64,000 nt of DNA, from the NCBI GenBank assembly GCA_030180135.1, contig CM058233.1:108231994-108295993 (forward strand). Direction: 5' to 3'. This document shows positions 11,195 to 21,849 of the stretch, one piece after another; the first letter of the stretch is position 1, and the number at the start of each line of letters is the position of its first letter. Made by a program: the position numbers and the translations under genes. Under the pieces are notes generated by a model. The model saw only the letters and a list, made by a program, of their open reading frames with translations. It ran no database searches and was not told the origin of the DNA. The DNA comes from Orychophragmus violaceus (Eukaryota; Streptophyta; Magnoliopsida; Brassicales; Brassicaceae).

Positions 11195-12990
11195 CGTCAA
11201 TTTTATCTTTCACAGCTTTGAAGTTATCTTATCGTCTCGAGATTCTCAGAAAACAGAGAGAGAAACAGAGGAGGGGAGATGAGAGAGTAAAGGAGAAGGA
11301 AGGACAATTAGGGTTTGCAGAGGGGAGGAAGGAGAGAAATGGCAATGGAGAAGAGAGGAGAAGATTGTTCCAATTTCAGTTTTATATGTAAACCCTACAA
11401 AATCACTCTTTCATTTATTTTCTTTTTTAGTTAACATTTCAATAAAATTTTATAAAAGTTTGCTTTTTACAGTTATCTCTTATTACATGACATTGACGTA
11501 AAATTCACCAGCTGGTCAGACATTCTTCGTCTAACCATAATAACGGCCGTCATTTTTTTTCTCCTCGTCTTTTTTTTTTTTTATTTTGGAATTTTTTATA
11601 ACATAAATATTTATCTGTTTTTTTTTTTGGTCGACACATAAATATTTATATGTTTGTGAAGAATAAGGTGGAGCCGTTGATCGTGACCGTTGATGGATTC
11701 TCGTAGAACGGAGGTAGTATTATCTGTAAAATTGTCCTTGTAATAGTTCTCATATTCTGTATTAGCGTTAAAAAAATAATAATAATAATGTGAATTTGGC
11801 TCATATTATGCTATCTTACAGAAACACAAAAAATATTCAATTTTATATTATTTTTATAGGCTGTCATCTAGATTTCAACTAATGGTTTTAAACAACGCAC
11901 AAAGTTTAAACTACACAAAAAATGATATATAGGAAGATCAACGATTTAGAAACATGATAATGGACAAACATGATTGGATCTTCTGTTTTTTTTTTAAATT
12001 ACAGTTGGGACGGTTTTACAACGTTTTGCATCTGAATATCAATTTAGATTTTCTTTTTTTCCAAATTTAAAGTGCGACTAGTTGATCAGAAAGATGTGAA
12101 AATAAGTGACGAAAGGTACTACCACTATTTTTACCATTAGGATACGAACTTCTGGTATATAGAAAAAATTCTAATTTCATGAATAGCGCTTCTAAAAATT
12201 AATCTGGCGACGAGTTTATGTATTATATGATCAAAAATTTATATAACATAATCTTTAACAATTACCACGCCATACAGAGGCTAATAAAACTTCACCTCTA
12301 GGTCATCGTGTTGGCTCTGCGTTGAAATAAGCCGTCACTGGGAATCAACAGGCAACATCTTACCATGAAACTTGTCATTCGAATAAGCAAGGAGAATACA
12401 CTCATACACAAAAGAAAAGGGATACACATACATAAATAAAATAAAATAAAGATTTTAATGTATGAAGAAAATTTCCCATACATGTATGTATATCCCACAA
12501 GGCATCGGCACGGTTTCTCACTTTAGGAATCAGATTCTCGAGTGCTTCAGAACATTGTCCAGCAAGATTTGCGGCTTTGTTCTATGGCTTAACATAATAC
12601 AAAAGTTCAGAAATTATCTTCAAAGAAACCCTTTTTTGGTCAACTACTTTTTATATCAAGCTCAATCTCTAAAAACGGTGTAAGTGTAGCATAAAACGAA
12701 AAACTATAACAAAAGAAACAGACAACATAGAAGAATAATAGCCACATAGCGCTTAAACAAATAAAAGTCTTCGAGAAATCTCCGAATCTCTTCGACAATG
12801 GAGTTGTTAATTAAGATGACGCCTTGTGCACTGGATCGAACATCCGAGATTGGAACATCAACAAGCGTACAATGTTCTATCTCCAGAATGACTACAAAGA
12901 CGTATAAACACCTATCAAATGAACCTTTGATGACACCCCTTGTGACACAACCATTTGAGACAAATAGTGAGCACAAGAGAGTAACGAACT
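11195..12990. other. Intergenic, AT-rich; one retroposon footprint
   Basis: Beyond the leader (to about 11390) no gene is convincing. ACATAAATATTTAT occurs at 11601-11614 and 11636-11649 around a 21-nt insert made of a T-run followed by GGTCGAC, a further stub of the kind seen at 8395. Short ORFs around 12300-12700 have no recognisable domains. Confidence 0.45.
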
Positions 12991-12992
12991 CC

Positions 12993-13165
12993 ATAAAAAA
13001 GCCAAGATCCTCATAAAAAGGTAAGCTAACAAAATCCTTATAAAGAGGCAAGGTCATGAACTTCTCATAAAAAGATAAGGTGGGACGATCCTCATAAAGA
13101 GGCAAGGTGAAACGATCCTCATAAAGAGATAAAGTGAAATGATCCTCATAAAGAGGGAAGAGGGA
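12993..13165. repeat. 27-bp minisatellite, about 6 units
   Basis: Repeats of a 27-bp unit containing TCCTCATAAAGAGGCAAGGT and variants. On the minus strand the array stays open as a nonapeptide series of the form LPLYEDRFT / LSLYEDHFT / LPFYEDLGF. The minus-strand frame continues to about 12704, but it has an in-frame stop upstream and no homologue I recognise. Treated as a tandem repeat, with coding status unproven. Confidence 0.6.
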
Positions 13166-13370
13166 ACTGTATAAGCGCCAAACAGTCTAAACAACCAAGA
13201 TGAACGAATCTTGATTGAAGGGAGAAGTGGAGGCGGTAGATAAACGAGCAGTCACAGTAGACATGTCTCCAGAACTGAAGAGGGTTAAGGCAGCCAAACC
13301 ATAAACTCGGTAAACAAAAGAATAAAGAAGAGAAATACTAGTATCATGCAGGTCAAGAGGTACTGACAAT

Positions 13371-13652
13371 GGCCCTGTTCGGGAGGAAGTCGCTGCAGTA
13401 GCGACGACGATCAGAAAAAGACATTGACGACGGCAAAATGACGTACGGATGAGAGAGAAAACAATCGCTAGTGATTAAAACTTGTATCTGAAGTTCTGAA
13501 ATGGAGTCGCTTTCAATTCCAGCGATTCAAAGCTTGTCTAATGTATAAGTAAAAGTGATCGCAGCGATTAAATCACAAGAATGTTTCTTCAGTTTCACGT
13601 TTTAATTTTTGATCGCAGGTACAGTCGCTGCGTCTGCACGCCGAACATTGCC
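13371..13652. mobile_element. Small TIR element (MITE), 282 bp
   Basis: Left end GGCCCTGTTCGG and right end CCGAACATTGCC (reverse complement GGCAATGTTCGG) match at 10/12. Subterminal TCGCTGCAG / GTCGCTGCG / GCGATT motifs are repeated. No clear target duplication, so the superfamily is left open (hAT-like possible). No ORF of its own. Confidence 0.5.
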
Positions 13653-13891
13653 AATATCAAAGTCAGAGTCATCAAAAGATCCCACCAAACGTGGTTAGAA
13701 GGGTGCAAACTCTCCAAGGCCAGAGTGGACGAAATGGGAGCAGAGAACGACCCTAACATATACTATCATTTTACTTAAAAGAAACAATAAAATGACACAT
13801 TAAAACCATATACTATCATTCTACATCTGACGAAGTTACCATATGATTGTTAGTAATTGTGGTAAAAAAAAAATTGAACGTACAGCTAACT

Positions 13892-13943
13892 AATATGGTA
13901 TAGTTACTCAATTTATCAAAAATAAAATATGGTATAGTTACTC
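13892..13943. mobile_element. 16-nt insertion flanked by 18-bp direct repeats
   Basis: AATATGGTATAGTTACTC at 13892-13909 is repeated at 13926-13943 with 16 nt between (AATTTATCAAAAATAA). The A-rich insert end and long target repeat resemble the other retroposon stubs, but the tail sequence is different. Confidence 0.5.
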
Positions 13944-14317
13944 TTTTTTTGTTTTAACCCCTGATGTAGCTAGTAGCTACCATATCATTGACGTGATTTA
14001 TAATTTATGATGGATGAATATCAAAGCAACGTGTTCGATCCAATAATTAGTTCGGCAGAAAAAATCAATACTATTAAAAAATTGGAGTTTGGCCATGGTA
14101 CATAAATGTTGTTCCAGAAATTTGCCCTTTATATTATTAGGATTTGTAACCGTCATTAAGGGTAATTAGGGAATATAACATTATCTCTACAATCCATGTT
14201 TCCAAACAAGACAATTATTAAATATGTAGCCAAACAACCAAAATCTAATGAGTCCACTTTCCTAATTAATTAAAATCAAAACAAATTAATTGGTAAATAT
14301 AATGAATAATTTATACA

Positions 14318-15643
14318 TCAACTATTATATATAAATTAAGATTCTTTAATTTATGATTTAATTCAAAATATATTTATGATATATTTTAATATCTTTTTAT
14401 TTTGTTTCAAAAAAAATATATATATATACATATTACGATTGATGTTTTTACGATTGTACTTTTTAGCAGGTTTTTCCATCAAACTGAAAAATATTTAATT
14501 AATTAAACGGGTTGAAAAATTAATTAGCCAATCTCGATTATAAATTTTTTTTTAAAAAATTCGCATATAGTAAATAATTTCAGCTGATATATTTTAAAAT
14601 TAATAAAATATTAAAATGATTTCATACTTATATTATTCAAATATTTGAAATATATTTTAATATCTTTTTTGTTTCAAATATATATATATATACACATATT
14701 ACGATTGATGTTTTTACGATTGTACTTTTTAGCAGGTTTTTCCATCAAACTGAAAAATATTTAATTAATTAAACGGGTTGAAAAATTAATTAGCCAATCT
14801 CAATTATAAATTTTCTAAAAATTCGCATATAGTAAATAATTTCAGCTGATATATTTTAAAATTATTAAAATATTAAAATGATTTCATACTTATATTATTC
14901 AAATATTTGAAATATATTTTAATATCTTTTTATTTTGTTTCAAATATATATATATATATATACACATATTACGATTGATGTTTTTACGATTGTACTTTTA
15001 GCAGGTTTTTCCATCAAACTGAAAAATATTTAATTAATTAAACGGGTTGAAAAATTAATTAGTCAATCTTGATTATAAATTTTCTATAAAAAATCGCATA
15101 TAGTAAATAATTTCAGCTGATATATTTTAAAATTAATAAAATAATAAAATAATTTCATACTTATATTATTCAAATATTTGAAGCGTCAAATTATGCTTTA
15201 TGTTTGAATGAAGTTTTTAACGGATAGTTCCATCAAATTTGAAAATTATATATACGACTACAACATGTATTTTATAAAATAATATTTTAGATAAATAAAA
15301 TAACAATTAAACCTATATCATATAACTTTTACAATAGTTGTTTTCACATATATATATTTTTTCCAAACTATGATCTTACGATACAACGCAGATTAAAATA
15401 TATAATGCGAAATCGTTATTTTAATCTCTTAATCCTTACGATATATCTCCTCCAAATAACACATAATTCATTTAAAAAAAAAAACTAAATTGCTAACTTA
15501 CTGTTTATAATGTTGGTTAAACAATTATAATCAAAATTAGATTACATAATTAAAAATCTAAACTACTATTAACAAAATGAATAAAAAGTAAAATTTGTAA
15601 AGAAAATTAAACCCGCACTTTCTAAGTGCGGGTCAAAATCTAG
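14318..15643 (+). mobile_element. Non-autonomous Helitron
   Basis: The 3' end is strong: CCCGCACTT-TCT-AAGTGCGGG, a 9-bp perfect hairpin (15612-15632), then TCAAAAT and CTAG (15640-15643) followed by host T. The 5' end TC at 14318 after host A is an inference. Inside, a block containing ATTACGATTGATGTTTTTAC, AGCAGGTTTTTCCATCAAAC and TTAATTAATTAAACGGG is repeated three times (about 14430, 14697, 14968; period about 270 bp). No helicase coding sequence. Confidence 0.65.
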
Positions 15644-15923
15644 TCGATATTATTATTTAATACTTAGTCCGATAGATTTATGATCATTATTCCATAATAG
15701 TTTGGCGGAGATAGTCAACTTCACCATCAACTTGCCGTGCCATTTCATTCTCAACGTACCCCAACAAAGTTTATGAAATCATTTTAAAAGAGAAACTATG
15801 GAAATTATTAGATCGTAATTATCAGAGCACTGACCAGATAAATATTTAAACTGTAGAGAGAAAATATCAACACTATTGATTTTTTTTTTTGTATCTATTA
15901 TTTGTCATGTTACAATTTAAGGT

Positions 15924-16595
15924 AGGCCTAGGCATTTGGTTATTTATTCGGTTTTGGTTCGGTTTCGATTTTTTCGGTTATCGCTGTCTAGTAATCAAAT
16001 AGAAACAGAGAAAAAACTGGGCCGGGTCGGCTCGGTTAGTGTTTGGTTTGGTTCGGTATGGGTAATTGTGTTAAAAACCAAAAAATACCTGAAATTTATC
16101 GGGTCCAATTCGATTCCGATTCGGTTTTGATTACTTTTGTACTCAAACTAACCAAAAGTAATCAAAGTACCCGAATTACCAAAAAAAATGAACCAAACTA
16201 CCCAAAAAATATATAAATTACCCAAAAACTAAAATACCCAAAAAATAAAAATAAAAATTTACATTTTATAAAAATTGATTAATTTTGAAAAATATAACTA
16301 TAAAATGTAAATGTTTTGCGTATTTTGGATATTTGGTTTAAATATAACAAAAAAAAAATTCATATTTGTACATAAATTTTAAGTAAACATAGCTAATATT
16401 TTTTATATGTATTATATTTCGGCTACTCATAATTAACCATTGGTTCTCGTTTCGGTTCTGGTTCGATTCGGATAACCACGGATAATGAAAATAGGAATCA
16501 TTCGGTTAATGTTAACAAACCAAAACTTATTTTTCTCGGTTATTTCGGGTCGGATTCGGTTCGGTTTTTCGATTCTGGTTAAAATGTCCAGACCT
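15924..16595. mobile_element. Mutator-like MITE, CGGTTCGG family
   Basis: Best-preserved copy of this family. TIRs AGGCCTAGGCATTT (left) and the reverse complement of AAATGTCCAGACCT (right) match at 11/14. A perfect 10-bp target duplication AATTTAAGGT lies at 15914-15923 and 16596-16605. The body is CGGTTCGGTT-rich near both ends with an AT-rich centre. A 9-11 bp target duplication indicates the Mutator superfamily. Confidence 0.8.
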
Positions 16596-16882
16596 AATTT
16601 AAGGTAGGAAACTAGTTTTCATATTTCTTCTTATAAGGAATCTGGTTAATTACTACTACTCTAGTCTTATTAATAAATAAGAGTTTGCTAACTGAACCAA
16701 TATATATGTTCTGTAGTTTCCATATTTTTAAATTTGAAAAGAGTTGTTAGTTGGCTTTTTGCAGATTCGTATTCTTTTTTTCGGTCACACGGATCGTATT
16801 TTTTTTTGGTGGATTCGGTCAAACGCGGATTTGAATTAATTATTTTTTTTTGCCAAAAAAAAAACTTGGAAAGAGTCGGTGG

Positions 16883-17108
16883 TGTTGAGAAAATAAACGT
16901 TGCCTTTGACTTGGTCACTTTGACACAGTCTTTTAGCTTAGTCTTTTAGTTATCGAATCATTTGGGATCGGCTTTGTTAGTTCCTCTGTTAGTTCCGAAA
17001 ATAATGTTAAGAAGATTTTCTTAACATCTTCTTTGTACGCCTATATAAAGGCTTTGAATCAATTCAATAAAGTATCCAGTTTTTCCACATTTTCTTATTG
17101 TTTTCACA
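16883..17108 (+). repeat. Copia 5' LTR
   Basis: 226 bp, TG...CA, with TATA-like TATATAAAG at 17042-17050. Identical to 21247-21472. Confidence 0.96.
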
Positions 17109-17279
17109 TGGTATCAGAGCTAGAGTGTGAAAGAAAATTCCTTTAAAAAAAAAAAAAAAAAAATTAAAAGCTAAGAAAGAAACAAAAGTCTTCGAACTCA
17201 TCGTCATTCTTTTGTCTTCTTTAGTCGTTCTCTTCCATTTTTTTTTCTGTTAATTTTTTGTTCCCATCTTTAATTGAAA

Positions 17280-20200
17280 ATGACATCTGAGAGTTTTGTT
17301 CAACCTTCGATTCCTCGCTTTGATGGGTACTATGACCATTGGAGTATGCTAATGGAGAATTTTTTGAGATCTAAGGAGTATTGGCAAGTTGTTTCTGAAG
17401 GAATTGCAAGCCAAACATTGGATTCACCAAGTTCAACCCAAAGTGCAGAGATTGAAGCTCAGAAGCTGAAGGATCTAAAGGCGAAAAATTTCTTATTTCA
17501 AGCCATAGATCGATCAATTTTGGATACGATTCTTAGCAAAGATACGTCAAAAGAGATTTGGGATTCCATGAAGAAGAAATTTCAAGGATCAGCAAGGTCC
17601 AAAAGACAACAACTTCAAGCTCTACGAGCAGAGTTTGAACAACATCACATGGAGGAGAAAGAGACTGTTTCAGAGTATTTCTCAAGGACGATGGCAATCG
17701 TCAACAAGATGCGTAAACTTGGAGACAAGATTGAAGACCTCGTGATCATTGAAAAAATTCTTCGTTCCATGTCACCAAAATTCAACTATGTGGTATGTGC
17801 GATTGAAGAATCAAAGGATGTAGAGAATTACTCCATTGATGAGCTGCAAGGATCACTACAGGTTCATGAACGAAAGATTGTCAAGCAAGACAAAGAAGAG
17901 CAAGCTCTCAAGGCAACGGTTGATACAAAACCATGGCTAGAAAATCGATCAGCAGATTGGGGAAGAGGAAGAGGTCGTGGAAGAGGAAGAGGTCGAGGAT
18001 CAAACAATGGTGATTGGAGCATCGCTGAAGGCAACTACCGGCGAGGTTCGTTTGATAAATCTCAGATAGAGTGCTTCCGTTGTCATAAGCTTGGACATTA
18101 CCGTTCTGAATGCTACACTAAGATGCCAAGAGACAGAGAAAGAATGGAGAATTCCAACTTTGCAGAGACAGAGAAAGAGGAGATTTTACTAATGACGTAT
18201 GATCCAAAGAGTCAACCAAAAGCAGATGTTTGGTATCTCGACACTGGTTGCAGCAACCACATGTGCGGACAGAAGTCATTTTTCCATTCTCTAAATGAGA
18301 ATCATCACACAACTGTCATTTTTGGGGATAGCTCTACAGTTAGTGTTAAAGGAAAAGGAGATATCCATTTAAAAACAAGAAACGGTTTTGTGGAGACCAT
18401 ATCTGATGTTCTCTATGTTCCAAGTTTGAAGTGTAATTTGTTGAGTGCTGGTCAGCTGCAAGAGAATGGATACGTTATAACAATTCAGAAGGGAGCTTGT
18501 GAGATTTATGAACCTGTGAGAGGATCAATCGCTGTTGTTCCCATGTCCTCCAACAGGTTGTTTCCGCTGCAAATAGAGAAGCCTCAGACTTGTTTGGCAA
18601 CACAATCAAAGGATCCTTCACGTCTTTGGCATTTACGGTACGGTCATCTAAACTTTGGAGGACTTCAAACGCTTCATAAGAAGAATATGGTGAATGGCTT
18701 ACCAAAAATATCAGATTCGGTTGAGGTATGCGAAACATGCGTTGTTGGCAAACAACCACGAGATCACTTCCCGCAAACGACTATGTCAAGAGCAAGGACA
18801 GCTTTGGAGCTAATCCACTCGGACATATGTGGTCCGATAAATCCAACATCCAATGGAGGTAAAAAGTATCTAATCACCTTCATTGATGATTTGAGTAGAA
18901 AGACTTGGATATACTTCTTGTCAGAAAAATCTGAAGCTTTCATTGTTTTCAAAAGTTTCAAAGCTCTAGTTGAGAATGAGACAGAGAAAAGGATAAAGAC
19001 TCTGCGCACAGATCGTGGTGGTGAGTTCTGCTCAAAAGAATTTGATGCGTTTTGTGACAGCAATGGAATACGTAGACACCTCACAGCACCGTATTCACCG
19101 CAACAAAATGGTGTCTCGGAGAGGAAGAATCGAACAATTCTCAACATGATGAGAAGTATTTTATCAACTGGAGAAGTTCCCAAAACTTTCTGGCCAGAAG
19201 CAGCTAGTTGGAGTGTTCACGTACTAAATAGAAGTCCAACTTTTGCCGTGAAGAACGTCACACCCGAAGAAGCTTGGAGTAACAGAAAACCAACTGTGGA
19301 TCACTTCAAAGTCTTTGGGTGTATTGCCTATGCACACGTTCCGGACGAGAAGAGAAAGAAGCTAGATGACAAAGCTGAAAAATGCATTTTTCTCGGTGTA
19401 AGTGAGCATTCCAAGGCTTACAAGCTATTTAATCCTCTCACTCAAAAGGTTTTGATCAGCAGAGATGTCACCTTTGATGAAGAAAAGACATGGAGTTGGA
19501 ACAAGAAATCTGGACATCAGCAAATCCCTGCAGACATGGAAGACAATGATAAAGAATATGAGCTAGATTCTACAATTGAGAATGGCTCAGGCTCAAGTGC
19601 TGATCAGCCTGTGGAAAATAATGAAGTCACACAACGTTCCAAAAAGAGGCCAGCTTGGATGCTTGATTACGTGAGTGGAGATGAGCTGTCAGATGAAGAT
19701 CCTATAACTCATTTTGTCTTGTTCGCAGATTGTGATCCCATCACGTATGATGAAGCATCTAAGGATGGAAAATGGAAGATAGCTATGGACGAGGAGATTA
19801 AATCTATTGAAGGAAACAACACGTGGGAATTATCTGATCTTCCACATGGGCAGAAATGCATTGGAGTGAAGTGGGTTTACAAGACGAAGCTTAACAAAGA
19901 CGGTGGAGTCGATAAATTCAAAGTGCGTCTCGTAGCTAAGGGATACAAGCAAGAGTTTGGAGTTGATTACACAGAAGTCTTTGCTCCGGTAGCAAGACTA
20001 GACACCATTCGACTGGTAATCTCTTTAGCTGCTCATCATTCATGGTCAATATATCAATTAGATGTTAAATCTGCATTCTTGCATGGGGAGCTTCAAGAAG
20101 AAGTTTATGTTGATCAACCTCCAGGCTATGCATCATCTAGTAATGCTGGTAAAGTTCTTAAACTGAAAAAAGCTTTATATGGCCTTAAACAAGCTCCAAG

Positions 20201-21213
20201 AGCTTGGTATGGTCGTATAAATGCTTATTTTTCAAGAGAAGGTTTTGAGAAATGTCCATATGAACACACACTTTTCACTAAGCATGGTGATAATGGTCGT
20301 GTACTAGTTGTGTCTTTATATGTGGATGATTTGATATACACGGGTAATGATCAAAGCATGCTTGAAGATTTCAAAAGGAGTATGATGAAAGAATTTGAAA
20401 TGACTGATTTGGGTCTCATGCATTATTTTCTTGGGATTGAGGTCAAGTGTATAGCTGATGGTTACTTTATCTCTCAACAGAAATATACGCTTGAGATTTT
20501 AAACAGGTTTCACATGATGAAATGCAACTCAGTCTCTACACCTACGGAAGTTGGCTTGAAGCTGATCAAAGATGATGGAGGGAAAAAGGTCAATGCCACA
20601 CATTATAAAAAAAATCGTAGGCAGTCTCATGTACTTAACGGCGACGAGACCGGACATCACCAATGCTGTCAGCTTAATAAGTCGATACATGGAGAGTCCA
20701 TCAGAGTTTCATCTTGCTGCAGCTAAACGAATCCTTCGTTATTTAAAAGATAGTGACTATGCTGGAGATCTCAATGATCGCAAAAGCACTTCTGGTTATG
20801 TTTTTATGCTGAATTCTGGAGCTATATCTTGGTGTTCGAAAAAGCAGCCAATAGTCACTTTATCTTCTACAGAAGCAGAATATGTTGCAGCATCATTGTG
20901 CTCTTGTCAAGCCATTTGGTTGAGGAGATTGATGGAGACAATTCAACAGCAACAAGAAGGTCCAACAACAATATTCTGTGATAATGTTTCAGCAATCAAG
21001 ATCTCAAAGAATCCGGTTCTTCATGCAAGGAGCAAACATATAGACGTGCGTTATCACTTTCTACGTGACCTCTGCAATGATGGTGTAATTGATTTGGTGT
21101 TCTGCAAAAGTCAAGACCAAGTTGCAGATATTTTGACAAAGCCGCTCAAACAAGATACATTCATGAAGCTTCGTCGTATGCTTGGAGTTTGTTCTTCAGA
21201 GGATGTTGCATAA
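17280..21213 (+). pseudogene. Copia Gag-Pol polyprotein, frameshifted and with RNase H deletion
   Basis: One reading frame from ATG 17280 runs to 20726; a second frame carries the rest to the stop at 21213. Order: Gag UBN2-type domain (FDGYYDHW), CCHC zinc knuckle CFRCHKLGHYRSEC (from residue 265), protease WYLDTGCSNHM (D321), integrase HSD...LRTDRGGEF...NGVSERKNR (D515, D578, E614; D35E spacing), reverse transcriptase with LYVDDLIYTGND (about 1013-1024) and RNase H with DSDYAGDLNDRKSTSGY and SSTEAEYVAAS. The A8 run at 20607-20614 shifts the frame near residue 1110. Soon after, RYLK runs straight into DSDYAGD, so several tens of residues of RNase H usual for copia are absent, without loss of frame. 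Order PR-INT-RT-RH confirms copia. Confidence 0.93.
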
Positions 21214-21246
21214 TCTGATTTCAGCAGAATTCAGATTAAGGGAGGG

Positions 21247-21472
21247 TGTTGAGAAAATAAACGTTGCCTTTGACTTGGTCACTTTGACACAGTCTTTTAG
21301 CTTAGTCTTTTAGTTATCGAATCATTTGGGATCGGCTTTGTTAGTTCCTCTGTTAGTTCCGAAAATAATGTTAAGAAGATTTTCTTAACATCTTCTTTGT
21401 ACGCCTATATAAAGGCTTTGAATCAATTCAATAAAGTATCCAGTTTTTCCACATTTTCTTATTGTTTTCACA
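21247..21472 (+). repeat. Copia 3' LTR
   Basis: 226 bp, identical to the 5' LTR. Its TATATAAAG (21406-21414) points toward MLH3. Confidence 0.96.
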
Positions 21473-21477
21473 GGTGG

Positions 21478-21849
21478 TCTAATGTGGTGTCTTTAGACCG
21501 ACCAACCCTAAGCACTAAGTAAGGAGGTTAGATTTAGAAGGTTCTCTTTCTATGGGGTTAAAATAGGATTGTAACAAAGATAAAACCTAAAAGAATAAAA
21601 TAATATTTACAATTATAAATAAACGCGAAACGCGGTCGCTTATAAAACCCTAAACCCCCAATTTTTCCGATTTTCCCTCCAGTTCCACAGTTGATGAAGC
21701 ATTCCCGTTAAGAGTGAGTGAGCGAAAAAGGCGATGCCTTCTTCTCAATTTCATCTATAATGGCGATAATCAGTCTCTTAATCTTCCTTAACTGATACCC
21801 GCGGAATTGCTTTTCAAATTTCGAGTTTAGGGTTTTGTTTCAGTTGGAT
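21478..21849 (+). promoter_or_regulatory. MLH3 promoter and 5' leader
   Basis: CTTATAAAACC (about 21639) is a TATA-like element, overlapped by a perfect telo-box repeat AAACCCTAAACCCC (21645-21658). Just upstream, AACGCGAAACGCG contains a CGCGAAA that resembles an E2F site. Telo-boxes and E2F-like sites are usual in plant genes tied to cell cycle and DNA metabolism. Functional use is inferred. Confidence 0.5.

Larger units (their letters stand above)
16883..21472 (+). mobile_element. Ty1/copia LTR retrotransposon, full length, defective
   Basis: 5' LTR 16883-17108 and 3' LTR 21247-21472 are each 226 bp, begin TG, end CA and are identical base for base. Target duplication GGTGG is at 16878-16882 and 21473-21477. 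A primer-binding site TGGTATCAGAGC, complementary to initiator tRNA-Met, directly follows the 5' LTR (17109). A polypurine tract AAGGGAGGG precedes the 3' LTR. Each LTR has TATATAAAG (17042, 21406) and the stem GTTAAGAA...TTCTTAAC. Identical LTRs mean a very recent insertion. It lies 378 bp upstream of the MLH3 start codon, in the same orientation. Confidence 0.97.
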
